A DNA stretch of 64,000 nt, from assembly GCA_973895155.1 (NCBI GenBank), contig OZ316895.1, positions 23,250,001 to 23,314,000 on the forward strand, written 5' to 3'. Made by a program: the position numbers and the translations under genes. Origin of the DNA: Marsupella aquatica (taxonomy: Eukaryota; Marchantiophyta). The notes under the pieces were generated by a model, which saw only the letters and a program-made list of their open reading frames with translations, had not been told where the DNA came from and made no database searches. This document shows, piece by piece, positions 47,481 to 60,018 of the stretch. The stretch's first letter is position 1; each line of letters begins with the position of its first letter.

Positions 47481-48764
47481 ATCGTCCAACTACGTGAGTC
47501 AGGCATGGTCATGGGATCCATCAACTTACTGTGGTGGGAGGAGGAGCAACCAACCTACTACTACAAACAGAAATGACATAATGCAACCAACCTTTGAAGT
47601 TCACGTGGCCCATACCAACGAGATTTATACACTTTGGTGGGACTGAGGAGCAACCTGTCAAATAATGATATAATGGAACCAACCTTTCCTACTCTTCGTG
47701 GCTGGTGCACCCAACGATGAATTTCTCGTTCTCAAAATTGATGCATGTCTCAAATATTCTGGTTGTGGTATTGGTCGCTGGTTGCATCAGATATTCAGGT
47801 TCTGACGGTCATTTTGATAGATGCTACCGTTGTGCCATCCAGTTGTGGAGGATATTCAGAATATTTTGAAAATTTAAATCAAAAAATTATGTTAAGGCTC
47901 ACAAGCACTCTATAAAAAAAATTCAGTCAGGTCCAAGATTTTAATAATTATTTAGGTTTAGTGCTAACCGCCTGGGATGACACTATGGTAAATGCTATAG
48001 TAGTCCCCTGCTAGATCCCTGGGTATCGTCCGCCCTCTTGGACTACTCTACAGGTTGCATGCTCCGAAATTGATTTATTGATGGGACTGTCCATTTAAGT
48101 TTTAATTAAAGGGGAAACTGCCAAGAACAAGCCTTATTTTTGGTTTCCAGGCAAAAATAGGAAAATGATCATGTTTAGTCTTTGTTTGAAAGCCTGCAAG
48201 AATACTTTATCTTCGGAGCTTTGCCAGACTTTCAATTGTGCTGCGTAGGCTTTTGTACCTTTGCCAATGTGGGAGACAATTGGGCTTTGTGGCACTCTGG
48301 CCTTCCTTGGGTTTTCCCTATACCCCAATTTATCCTTCTTTGGCAGTGTGATATATACAAATATTAAAAATCAGTGGAAGGCAGTTCCTGGTGGAATCTG
48401 CAAGAGTGTGGACACTCATTTTCATAACATTTTGAGTCCCTGCTATTTGCATGTCAAGAGGTGCCCCCAGAAAGGTTACCCCCCCAGAAGTTGCACCTTT
48501 TGCTACAGTACTTGCCATTGCCATAAGTAGTATAGATTTATTGTATCTTTATCTGTACTATAACATGGAATATAGAAGGTTAGATCAATGTACAAATTTG
48601 ACAATGGTACCGATAAAAACTGGCCATCTAATATATCAGTTGTTTGTTCCTGGCCATCAGAAGGGGCCACATTGAAACAAATGTGCCCTGGCCTTAGACA
48701 GTACTCCTATGCCCCAGCAAGCATACAACTCCATATGGGAGTGCAGGGTGTGTGGAGTTGCAAC

Positions 48765-48797
48765 GGGGGGAGGGGGGGGGGAGGGGGGGGGGGGGGG
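48765..48797 (+). repeat. Long G-tract (G-quadruplex candidate)
   Basis: 33 nt of almost pure G interrupted by two A residues, on the plus strand. It exceeds the four-run requirement for a G-quadruplex. Confidence 0.9.
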
Positions 48798-50063
48798 ACT
48801 CAGCACAAAATTGAGGACACTCCCCATCCGTGCAATCCTGGTTTTTGAACTCGGTTTTAGCTCTCCTCTTCATTCACCTCACTTATGCCTTCTCTGCCCA
48901 CCCACCTTGTATGCTGACCATATATGCTTGGTAACCCCCTCTGTACTAAAAACAGCACAGATTGTGTGCAACAGAGTGAAATTGGACTAGTGCACCTGAT
49001 GCGCTTCTCATTTCATTTCTTGGGCCAACTGGACAGGTCCAGTGCATGTTGCCTGGGGCACAACTTGCTTTCCAGGCTTCATCTTGCCCTTCTACTGTCT
49101 GGGCATTGGGCTGCCAAATTGGTGGGGGTGCTCTTAACCAGCGCCTTAATTAGCATAGCAGATGACCGGGAAGCTCGGGGATGGGCTTGGGGACTGCAGG
49201 GCCCCAAGCTTGCATGAGGCATGCTTCTATGTAAAAGGGTAGAGTAGGGGAAAACTGAGAGAGAACAAGGTACAAGGGTACGGATAAAACTATTTAAAAA
49301 AAAATTTGTGGGAAGAGGTGTCAACATTCCTCATTTAATTCTTTGCAGCGTTCGCTAAAGCCAATCTGACTCGCTAGAGCACCTTATGAGGAGAATCTCT
49401 GATGACGTGCTTAAGTACACTGATGAGGTGTTTTTTCAGTGACACTAACTGCTTGAAATGCGACTTAATGGGGTTTAGTCTTTTGTATTTCTGTGAAAGT
49501 AATTTTGCCAGACTTTTCAGTTGTTTTAATGAAAACTCATTTGATTCCCTAGTCCTTATATTTTTCTTCAAAATTCTCTCTATCCACAATCTGTTTTGGG
49601 TTTCGTTTTTATGAGGCCCACCAGCCAATCATGTGGAAGATACCCATCCACATGGCATGACAGATACTTAACCTCGAGATCCCAGAATTTAACAAGTGTC
49701 GCCATGCTGTGAGATTTTAATCATATTTATTACTCAAAGCTTTTCATAGAGAGTTCCTAAATTTATTTCAAGATGCATAATATGCCTATATAGTATAGTA
49801 TTGTAAAGATACATATATACTATACTATAGTATATAATTGATTTAACTATGTTTATAAAATATTATTAAAATTAAAATTATATTACATAATGATAGAAAA
49901 TGACTACAGTAGAGATGGTTCACACACAATTGACTTTGAAGTTTCCTCGTCCACCTAATCACCGTTCTCAATTCATTCATAATGACAAATGTATATATAA
50001 TAATTAAAGTTCTCAGATATTGTAAAAACCATCAATGTTTCATTGTTGCAAGAAGAAAATGAA

Positions 50064-50252
50064 CTTCAAAATGGAGGTATTTGTTTGATGGGACCCCAAT
50101 ATGAAACGTTTCAATTGATAGGACACTTGAGTGATTTGGAGTGATCTGGACCGTTCATTGATCTTGAATCAACGCACCTAAAACTTGAGGGGTCTCATCA
50201 AGTAAAACTTTTCATTTTGGGGTCCCATCAAGCAAATATCTCCTTCAAAATG
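50064..50252. mobile_element. Mutator-type MITE (169 bp) with 10-bp target duplication
   Basis: The element 50074-50242 is flanked by cttcaaaatg on both sides (50064-50073 and 50243-50252). Its left end, gaggtatttgtttgatggga, and the inverted right end, gagatatttgcttgatggga, match at 18 of 20 positions, and the pairing continues to about 37 bp. Ends starting GAG and a 9-10-bp target duplication are typical of Mutator-like elements. It has no coding capacity, so it is non-autonomous. Confidence 0.88.
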
Positions 50253-51277
50253 TCTAGAATGAACAATTGAAGTTCTCTCGCTCCATGCACTCAATCTAAC
50301 TACCTTCCCAAATCACAACAATTAAATAGATATATTTAATACTTAAACTTACATTATACTAGAAACATCAAAATTGAAGCTCTGATAGACCTCCATGTTT
50401 GCCAAAAGACTCAGGTAGACTTTTAAACCCAGATATTTTGCAACAAAATGGATGCTTCATTACACGACCCAAAAAAAAACATGTCTTAAAGATGAGCATC
50501 TTCAAATTGGCTTGCTCCAATCAAATCTAGAGTGAACATGTAGAGGAATGAGCATCTTCCCTTCTCCATTGACCCAATCTCCAGTCCCTACTTTCCTCAA
50601 GTCACAATAATAAATTATATACAAGGTAAAATTAAATTTCGAAGATACTGCAAGAGATATTAATAGATCACCAAAAGAAAAAGATTAAACATGTCCTAGT
50701 GTGAGCATCCTTAGTTACTCCCATAACTGGGAATAATTGATGCTAAAATTAGCGAACCAAAAATTACGTTGACACGGGGCACGACAGAGGTTGGGTTGGG
50801 CAGCAAGCAAAGCCCTGAGCAGGGCGGGCCAGGGCAGGTGTGCGCAGACTAGGCGCGGTAGCCGGGCAGCCAACAATCCCGATCAAACGCAGCCAGGATT
50901 GGTTGGGCAGGGCGGGGCAGAACAGGCGGGTTGAGAGAGTGCCCCAGCCGCTGCCCTGCCCGGCGCGGTCAAGCGGGGCAGGCCCTGCCCCTGTGGGGCC
51001 AGGCAACACGGACAGACAGACAGCAGCCAGACAGGATCGAGGCAGCCCGTGACCGTACGGTATAGAGTTTTGAGGGCATGCGTACGGTATCGCTGCTGCC
51101 CCTCCCTGGCACCAGTCTGCTGCCCGCGGGCACCCAATCAAAATGCTCCGTAGGAAACAGTGGTGTTTCGCCATCCTTTGCATTTTGCCACAGCAGAATG
51201 AATCATACCCAACAACATCATTCTCCTCTGCCTGCTTCCCTCTGCTCTGCTCTCCTCGCGTGAGAGCGGATTTCGAA

Positions 51278-51420
51278 GAATCCGCGAAAGAATGCGATCT
51301 GCTAGAGAGGAAAATCGCTCTCGCAGATCGAGAGCGAGAGAGAGCGAAAGAATCCGCGAAAGAATGTGATCTGCTAGAGAGGAAAATCGCTCTCGCAGAT
51401 GGAGAGAGAGAGTAGAGAGA
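51278..51420. repeat. ~72-bp tandem duplication
   Basis: gaatccgcgaaagaatgcga, then tctgctagagaggaaaatcg and ctctcgcagat, then a gagag tract, occurs twice (starting near 51278 and 51350) with two or three substitutions. The overlapping plus frame reads the same ~24-residue unit twice. Confidence 0.85.
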
Positions 51421-51529
51421 AAAGAGAGAAAGAGTGGCGCAGAGCTTTGATGAGAAGAAAAGAAGACGTGTGATTCAGATCCGTTCTCCGTAAAAGAGCT
51501 TTGAGCTTCTTCGCCTCGTTCGTGCGTTC

Positions 51530-51625
51530 CGCGAAAAGCGCGTCGTCGATCCTTTTTTTCTGGGTCGCGAAAATCGCGTCACCGATCGTTTGTGCGCCGG
51601 CAAAAATCGCGTCGTCGTCAGGTTT
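51530..51625. repeat. Three short GC-rich repeats
   Basis: cgcgaaaagcgcgtcgtcga, gtcgcgaaaatcgcgtcacc and cggcaaaaatcgcgtcgtcg follow one another at about 30-bp spacing. Each is partly palindromic. Confidence 0.7.
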
Positions 51626-52330
51626 CTCCGAACGGTGCCGACGTTCTCGCCGCGAGAGCGAGAGCGAGAGAGAGTCAGAGAGCGGAGGCATGTGATTCCC
51701 ATTCTCTCCGCGCCGGGAGACAACAGAGGAAGAGACGCACTGTGGGTGCAGAGGAGGCAAAAGCGAGGGGTCATGTGAGCAGGGCGGATTTCCCGTGCTG
51801 TGATTGAGGAAAGCGGAATGGGATTCTGAGGTTGGAACGGAAACAATGGCGGAATGACGAGTGAGGGAGGATAGGAATGAATGAATGAATGAGGGAGTGA
51901 GGGAGTGAATGTATGAATGTACGAGGGCATTTCGGGACTGCTGATGCCGCACAGCCCTCGTCACGAAACGGGAGATCGACCTGACTCTGTCTGGATCGAT
52001 TTCCGACTTGCTTTCTCACATTGGTGAGATTCACATTCGTGAGATCCGAATGCGCGGAGCTGCGTCTCCTTCCCTGAAAAGGCAGAGCGAGAGAGCGAGA
52101 GAGGTCATGAAGAAGGCGCGGTAGTTTGATCCAATGCTCGTCAATTGCGGGAATGTCATCGTCAGAGAGTAGAATAAGGTGCTCATGTATGTTCCAAGGA
52201 GGAGGAGGACAACGCCAGCAGTGGTCAATCCGGTTGGTAGGATTGTGGTGAACATGTAGGGAGGTAATGGAGGAGGGATTGGAAAGCTTGCGGAGGAGGA
52301 GGACGAGTGAGGAGGAGTAGGTCAGTGTGA

Positions 52331-55300
52331 ATGGCGAAGAGATTTTCACTGGGCTTCTGCTGGCAGAGGAGCGAGAAATTGGAGCTGATGTGGGGCTCGC
52401 TAGCGCGTGTGCTGTTCTGGTGGACTGTATGGTGCATGATTTTTACCTCTCACCTGAAGCTCGCATACAGTGAGGATGGCGGTGCCGGACAGCTGGTGGT
52501 GGATGTGGACCCCGGTGTGTCCATGTGTCCGGCTTCCGAGCCAGCGGAGCTCGTGGAAACATGCGTACCGGGTGAACCTCTCGTAAACAGGCCGCATACG
52601 GTGTCCATAACAGAGTTTGGAGCACTTGGCGATGGCACCACGCTCAATACAAAAGCATTTGAGAATGCCATTTTTTATCTGCGAACTTTTGCGGAGAAGG
52701 GAGGCGCACAGCTCTACATTCCGCCGGGAAACTGGATGACTGGAAGCTTCAATTTGACGAGCCACCTGACTCTGTATCTGGACAAGGATGCGGTGATCGT
52801 CGGCACTCAGGTATGCGGAGTTGTGTGGGGTCTCTGTCTAGGCAGCTCCCGTCCCCATCACATCACCATGAGAAACCCGTGAAGTAAAATGAATTCCTTC
52901 TCGTGAGGAATCAAATGTGAACGTGAATTGATCGAGAAAGAGACATTTGAAAAGCGATCCCAAATGTGAGTCCCAAGGCAATCAAATGCCACCGCGCAAT
53001 TGATTCAACTTTGAGCTTAGTGTTCTTCCTCATCAAAAAACTGAATTATGCCGATGGTCTGCTCACTTCTTCAACATGAGACGTACGAAGAACTTGTCTG
53101 AGTACTGATTGAAGACCTCTCATTTGCATACGCTGTGTCAGGTAGCTTCAATGGGTTCGCTTGATAGCGACTTTCATCGTGAATCGTGCTTTCTGGTGCA
53201 GATGACGGTTTTGTAGTCATTTGAAGACAGAGAGGACGGCATGGCTGTCATTTGGACAAGCTCATCTGGATCAGTGGTTGATCGGATGTGTGTGGTTGGC
53301 ACGGACACTGGCATGGGCGTGACTCTGAACTTCGCATATGACTCTAAATTATGCTGAAAAGCCCACACAACACTTAACTGGCGGGTTTCAATCTACCCGC
53401 TTGAACAGTCTTCCCGTTCTCTTTGCAGTAAGTCTACATTCTAAGTCCATAACCTAGAATTTGTTCCATGGTGCTGCGATATGATACTAGCTATGGCTTC
53501 GCTACTTTCTGGGCAATGTCCTGATCGTAACAAGCATCTTTTTCCAGGCTGATGCTGTGGACTAGTTTCCCCTCACCTACAACTCTTACTTGTCGAATAA
53601 AGATGGTTCCTCTGTTCTGATGAGACCTAGTTTGTAAGTTTTTCCCATATCCATCCCAGGGAGGACATCTCCTCTACTGACTGACTTGAAGAAGACTTTT
53701 CACTACCATGAGTATATTTGTGAATCACGACTCTTATCTCCCTCGGTTCGAAACAACGACCAAAAGTTTTAACTATGAGAGGGTCGGACGAGAAGGAGTA
53801 CAAGTACTTGCGAGAGCCACACGACTGTCAGTGTGGGCCCATTACTCTGAATGATGAAGACTTAGGGAAGAATGGTTCTACTTTTCCTTGTTGGCCTGTG
53901 AACGAATCCAGAACTCCTTGCATGCCGAAGCCGTGGGCTTGATCTTTAACGTCCGAGGGAGTTTCTTATGGATCATTGATTCACTGTCTGTCATCTTCCT
54001 TGATTGTATTGCAGCAGCCAGTAAAATCAAAGTAGACTTAGTTCCGAGAGAATTATAAAGGTAGGGGGTTCCTTATCGATCAGAATGAAAAACTTCTCTC
54101 ACTTACTATAGATGATGGAAGTGGATCAGCAAATTTGGACCTGATATGCGCAAGCACGGACATTAAGAAATAGACAATTTCTTTTAGCACAGAAGGATGT
54201 GCTTAAGTTCAGTCCCAGGCATTTTACTTTCTAGGATTTAAAGTCGATGTGGTGACAAGGTCTCCTGTCTAGGTATTCTCATGTTAGACTTAGGTTAGTA
54301 TTCTTCAAGAGGAGAGTTTGTGGAGGCACCTGAGCGGGAAACCTGAAGCTGAAGGAAAAATAGATGTACGTCATGTGGATGGATTTGTGCTAGCATTTTC
54401 ACTTTTAACAACTTTGCTATTGTCATCTTGGTGCTTTCCTTGCAGGATATCTCCAAGTGGCCGGTTGTGGATCCGCTGCCATCATATGGTCGAGGCCGGG
54501 AGCTACCCGGTAAAAGGCACATGAGCTTAATTCATGGAGAAAACCTTACAGATGTGGTGATTACAGGTGAGTTGAGTGATGCTGTTTTAAAATTTCTCGA
54601 TTGTGTTCTGACGATCTGCCCTGACCAGCGTTCACCTGTGTCATCTACTGCGTGGGGATTTCGAAATGCTAATTTTTGGACACCTGGTATCGTGTTTCTT
54701 TAATCTAGTTTCTCAACCCAATTGCATATATGTGTCCCGGTACTATTAATCAGGAGAGTTTGGTCAGTGCCTATTCTTCCACAGGATAGCATAGCTGTAT
54801 TTTACTGCTTGTGCTTGCAAGGGTGAAGAGCGAGATAGGCGATATCTCGTGAATGATTGCCTCTGCCTTACGGGGTAGCACAACTCAGCTTTCTATCCAA
54901 GACAACTTGACCGTCGCCCCTAGTTACTGTTGATATATAGTGCACTATGGATTGATGAAAAGCTTGACTGGATTAAAACTTACGGTCGCTTTAATTCGTA
55001 CTGGATCACAGGGGATAATGGTACCGTTGATGGCCAAGGATCTGTTTGGTGGGAATTGTTTGAGAGTGGTTCCTTGGATTATACAAGACCACACTTGGTC
55101 GAGTTCATTAATTCCACAGATATTTTTTTCTACAACGTCACATTCCGCAATTCTCCGTTTTGGACCATTCATCCTGTTTACTGCAGGTTATTGTCCAACT
55201 TCCCTTTCGATTTGTCAGATATGAGTAACTTGTAAACACCGATTTTCCAATACGTTATAGATTCACATTGGAGATTGTTGGCTGATGCTTTGTTTCGGTT

Positions 55301-56375
55301 GTCGATCTGAAACGTGTCGAGTACAAGACCTTATTGTCTAGAAAGACGTGGTACAAGCGCAAGAGAATCATATCTGTTCTGACTAAACTCCATGCTGTTG
55401 GTTATGCAGTGATGTGGTTCTAAAGCAATTGACCATTTTAGCTCCTCATAATTCACCAAACACTGATGGCATTGATCCAGGTACCTTGTTTTATTTCATT
55501 GTCTGAATCTGATTTAAATGTGACTAGTATACACAAGTGGTCACATTTTTAAGTAATCTATTCTGCCCTCGTTTTTCTAGAGCTAGCGTTTTGCAAAGTA
55601 CCTTATTAGTTATACCAAAGGATGAGCTGATCTATGGATGAAAAATTTGGTACCTCTGTGCGTATATTATGCGAAGTTGAACTGATGCATGCAGAGGTGT
55701 GCAGATTCAAGTGTAAATGTGTGTATAGAAGATTGCTTCATCAGCGTGGGCGATGATGCAATATCCATTAAGAGTGGTTGGGATGAATACGGTATTTCAT
55801 ATGGGAAACCAAGTGCCAATATCTTCGTTCGGCGTGTGTTTGCAATTTCTCCAACAAGTGCGGGCATTGCCATCGGAAGTGAAATGTCTGGCGGGGTGGC
55901 AAACGTCAATGTGGACCACATGACAATTTTGAACTCTCGAACTGGTTTTCGCCTGAAGACAGCCGTTGGTAGAGGAGGTTATGTGGCCAACATTACTGTA
56001 AGTAACATCTTAATGCGGAATGTCGGTACTGCGATAGCTTTCAACGGCCAATATGGAGAACATCCTGATGATGAATATGATCCACAAGCTTACCCAATGG
56101 TGGATCAAATTGTCATAAAAAATGTACAGGGTGAATTAATCAATGAAGCGGGCAGTCTATTTGGCATCAGCGAATCACCCTTCCGAAATATTTGCCTTGC
56201 CGAGATCGACTTGGATGTAAGTGGAGCAGTTACCTGGAATTGCTCTTTTGTGGAAGGGTACTATAAGGAAGTGTCACCCCTGCCCTGTTCCGAGCTCCTT
56301 AAAGACGGTGGCCAAGTGACCACTACTTGTTCAAGTCACTATCAACCTGGTGGGTGTCTGCAGAACCTGGAATGA
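52331..56375 (+). CDS. Glycoside hydrolase family 28, polygalacturonase-like, complete, 5 exons
   Basis: Probably a secreted pectin-degrading enzyme acting in the cell wall. Exons: 52331-52810, 54446-54566, 55012-55186, 55410-55480, 55705-56375. The junctions are GT-AG and in frame, giving 505 residues. A hydrophobic N-terminal segment (residues ~24-38) fits a signal peptide or anchor; starting at Met20 (52388) would give a more ordinary signal peptide. Then ITEFGALGDGTTLNTKAFENAI (family start, cut here: FGALGDG), DPLPSYGRGRELPG, ITGDNGTVDGQG and WTIHPVYC. Catalytic motifs: NTD (Asp278), GDD (Asp299, Asp300), and GFRLK carrying the substrate-binding Arg365 and Lys367. The usual GHG motif is replaced by AIGSE (~338-342), as in a large plant subfamily of GH28. 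Intron 1 is about 1.6 kb, the longest in the gene. Confidence 0.94.
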
Positions 56376-59300
56376 AGGGGAAATTAGATTCTTGTAGCTG
56401 GCTATTTATGCGTGAATACCCTGCTGACCCTCGATATTGTGTGACGTGGTTTCTCCATCCATTTGTTAGAAAGAATTTAGATCAGAGGTGCATTTTTGTA
56501 GTTAGGATGTGCATTCTTGTGCAATAATTGTTTGTCTTATATTTTAGGTCTTTAGTTGATTTGATCGAGCACCCTTCTCAATCTGCCCCTCATTTTCCTC
56601 ATTCTCAATGGTTGGGATTTCACCTTCCAGAAGGTGCGCTGTTGGTTAGAATACAGCAGGTATGTCGATTCCTCTCGGTTAGAGAAAGTCGTCTCCTTGT
56701 TCAGCTGCTTGGATCCTCTTGGATTGGATTGGCCATCACAATCCTAGCTCGGCTGATGTTGTAAGAATAAGAAACACTGTAGTGAGTGGAAGCTTGGTTA
56801 TGTAGTCTTGCAAGGGAAGCAATTTGCCACTACATATTTGCAGCTTTAACGCATTTGTGGGGAACCTTCCATGTGCGATTTTAAACCGCTGCAATGACAC
56901 GAAAGAGAACACACTTCACAGTTTCCTGTTAGTTTTAGATGCAACACTCATGACAAACCCCTTACAGACTCTACATCAAGGGTCTAAAATTAATTCCGCA
57001 GTTTAGTTCTCAAAAGTATTCTCTTGTCAGGCTCAATCAATTTTGATTAGCAGGACCAGGCACTACCTGGTCTTGACTAAATCGAGCTAGCTCACATTCC
57101 CGTGTCTGTAATTTAATCCGTCCGCCATATCAGCTCCCTGAATTCCCATACTGCACCTCGATGAAGCTGGCCCCTTCAGCACGTGACATTTCTTAACACG
57201 TCACAACTGTGAGACACTAACGAGTAGGAATTGCACAACTAGAAGGCTCAACTAAGGTTCAGTGACATGAAGAGTGTGGACAGTCGTGCAAGAAGTTCTG
57301 GTTACCATCAACTTTCCTGGGTCTGATACACTAGGATCACAAGAAGCTAAGCCATGGAACTCAGACTAGGAGACGAGGTCAGGAATCAAATGGACAGCTA
57401 AGGACTATGAGATTTCTCAGGTAAAGCTTGGTGTGGAGTCATGCACTGACCATAAATATGAAGTCGAAAGTCAGGGTAGAAAGCCGTCAGTTTGGTAGCA
57501 GTAGAGATCATGGGAAAGAGCTGAACAAATGCCAAATTGAAAGTAGGTTTTGCATGATTTAATGCCACCAAAGCGTAAAGTTGGAATGAAGGCGTTGGAA
57601 AAGTGTGAAATAGATCAAATCCCAGTTACTCTGTCGACCATACTTGAATCAAGTTGAGCTTTGGTAGGAGGGGAAGAACAGGAAGAGGAAATGTATGGTA
57701 CAGTACTGGAAGATGGAATGTCTGATGGCAAGAAAGGTCCACTTTTCTGCTAGGGGGTCTTAGCTGGTGGTAAGCAAAATGGGGACAAGGCTTTGGGAAG
57801 TGGGAGGTGGGAAGGCTTGTGGAAAGAGCAATCCATAATTTGGTTGCATGGTAAACGATGTGGAGGTAGTCTTAAGGTCATGGCAAAAAGGGGACGAGGG
57901 CTGTGGGAGCTGGGAAGTCTTGTTGCAAGAGCAATCCATTGTTTGATTGCATGGTAAACAATGTTAAGGTTGCCTTAAGGAGGTCATTTTTAGGTCATAA
58001 ACTGTTTTGTGTCAGTTATCCTCTGTTCGTAATTTCAATCTTTTTACTTTCCTAAAAGATTGAAGTATTTCAGCATTAATTGGGTAAATCCATTGAACAC
58101 TCGGCTAATTCAGGTTAGATTTTAGGGGCTTCAAATGCTAGATAAATTACATTTGCTATCTTGAAATTCAGACTGTCTTGGGCTGAAAGGATTTGGTGGC
58201 ATGTTTTGTTATTTCCATTTCAATTCATGTATTTGAAACTGAGAATACATGAAATAACAGAGTTATTATAGATTTGACCCCCACACTCTTTTTTATTATT
58301 ATACTGCCCAATAGTATACAAGTGTAAGCAACCCCGATTCTTGCGCTCTGGTGGGCAGGAATATGGGTTAGTTAAACTCATATACTATTTGGGTGGTAGC
58401 ATAGTAATAACAAATAGTTTGGGGTCAGGTCTCTAATATCACTCAGTTTGGGGGTTAACACAGTAAAAAGCTGTTTCAATTAAACTGCAGTGGAGTGTTC
58501 AATTCATGGCATGGATTTACTCAATTCATCCTGAACTACTACGTCTCCTCATCTTGCTTCTGTGTGAAGATGTGAGAGTATGCAGGGTCTCTTAGATGTA
58601 TCTTTTTCATAATTTCGTATATAGGTTGCATGGAAGATGATAGTGATTAGAGTCTTGAATGGTAAACTAAAAACCCAGGTTTTTGCAACAATAGGAAATA
58701 AAGTATTTTGAATGCCAATTGAGATGAAAACACTACTGTTGGAGGAGATGGGCCCTTCTCCTGAAAAAGTTGCTTGTCCCTTTCTTCCTTTTCCCCATTC
58801 CGGACAACTTTAGTTCCTTTGTTCAGTAAGAATTTTCAGTTGTAGAATCCACAAATTTTGATCCCCAAAAAACTGAAAAGCCACCAATGCACAGGGTTGG
58901 AGACATACCCCATGAAAAGTCCAAATCTCTTAGTTTCTGAAAATGATCTTGAATTATTTTGCTTGGGTTTCAAAGTCTAGAAAAAAAACCAGTTGCATTT
59001 TAGAACTTGTAACTCTTTGCTAGGCACCTTGAAAATGTACCTCAGTCTGCACTCATCATAATTTCCTCTCTACCATAAATCTATTGATTTATCGTCGTCG
59101 TCTGAGAAAGCATGGCATGTAAGGATGGTTTGTTTGTCCATTCTTGTGCCAAGAATGCAATTCCATCATCGTGGTACAACTTCTTTGTAATAACTTGCCT
59201 TTATTTCCTTTGTTAGAACTAGTTCATAATAATATAACTGACCTGCTCCAGGGAAGGCGCTCCGTTCAAATTTGAATAGGTAATTCAAAAGAAACCCCAA

Positions 59301-60018
59301 AAGAAGCTAATAAATGCATATGTTGTGTTGGCATATGGGCGTCGATCAGCCAAAGCACCTTCTCCTTCATAGCAAACAAAGGAATGGTTGGCCTTTAATG
59401 TGCACCTGTATCAAGAGTGACTATTTCAGCCTCAGGTGCAACAAGATTGGAAGGTGCCATTGCCAATTATCCCGTAAAAGTACCAAAGGGAACCAAGATG
59501 GAAGCTCTAGTGTAGTGGAGACATCATACCAAATCCTTCTAACCAGTGTTAAAAAGAACTGGTCCATCAGGGTAAAATACTTTTGGATACTTGAGAAAGC
59601 TGCTTAGTAATTTTGTTCTCTTATTGTGTGTTTCCCTAATGTCAAGCTTTGCTGTCATGTAACTCATTTTCTCTTTGGGAGCCATTGAAATCTTGGGCTC
59701 TCTATTTCTGAACAAAGGCAGTGTTGAATGCAGGCAAGGTTAAAAGTTGCCTAGCTCTTGGGTTAGTGTTGGACTCATGATCAGATCTGTTGGTTCATTG
59801 TGTGCCATTTTGGAGATGATTTAGATTTCTTGACTTGAAAGCAACCTTGAAACCATTGTTCCAAATCTAGGCAATATAGTTATGAAAAGAATCCAACGGT
59901 AACCCAACTGATCCACCTCCAGTTATTGTAACACTCTTAATCATACTCTTTGTGGAAATGTGCAAACAAACAACAAAGTCTACTGAAGAATCACAACAAC
60001 TTGCATTCTTGACAAAGC
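56376..60018. other. 3' flank of the GH28 gene and intergenic sequence
   Basis: No further gene recognised. 57775-57990 is a direct duplication of ~110 bp. The 97-residue frame 59314-59607 resembles nothing I know. Confidence 0.45.
57775..57990. repeat. Direct duplication, ~110 bp
   Basis: Both halves contain aaaggggacragg-like, gggaagtcttgt / gggaaggcttgt, agagcaatcca, ttgcatggtaaac and ttaaggtcat / ttaaggaggtcat, in the same order. Confidence 0.75.

Larger units (their letters stand above)
43700..50060. other. Long intergenic region, repeats only
   Basis: No recognisable coding domain in any frame. It holds the dispersed gagtctacaa repeat family (45030-47290), a ~280-bp diverged duplication (46440-46730 / 47140-47480), a short duplication at 47530-47710 and a long G-tract at 48765-48797. 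A LINE-like tail (ttgtaccttgttttgtcccc) occurs near 44995-45015. Confidence 0.5.
50253..52330. other. Intergenic region with a GC-rich island and repeats before the GH28 gene
   Basis: 50764-51140 is a sudden GC-rich island sharing two motifs with 43641-43690. 51278-51420 is a ~70-bp tandem duplication. 51530-51625 holds three copies of a gcgaaaatcgcgtcgtc-like motif. (gaat)n lies at 51875-51890. The frames on the minus strand (51374-51964, 51771-52349) translate these simple repeats. The last few hundred bases should contain the GH28 promoter. Confidence 0.5.

Noticed and set aside
51374-52349. 196- and 192-residue minus-strand frames rich in Ser, His and Leu
   Set aside because: Products of gaat and gagag simple repeats in the GH28 upstream region; they also cross each other in different frames.
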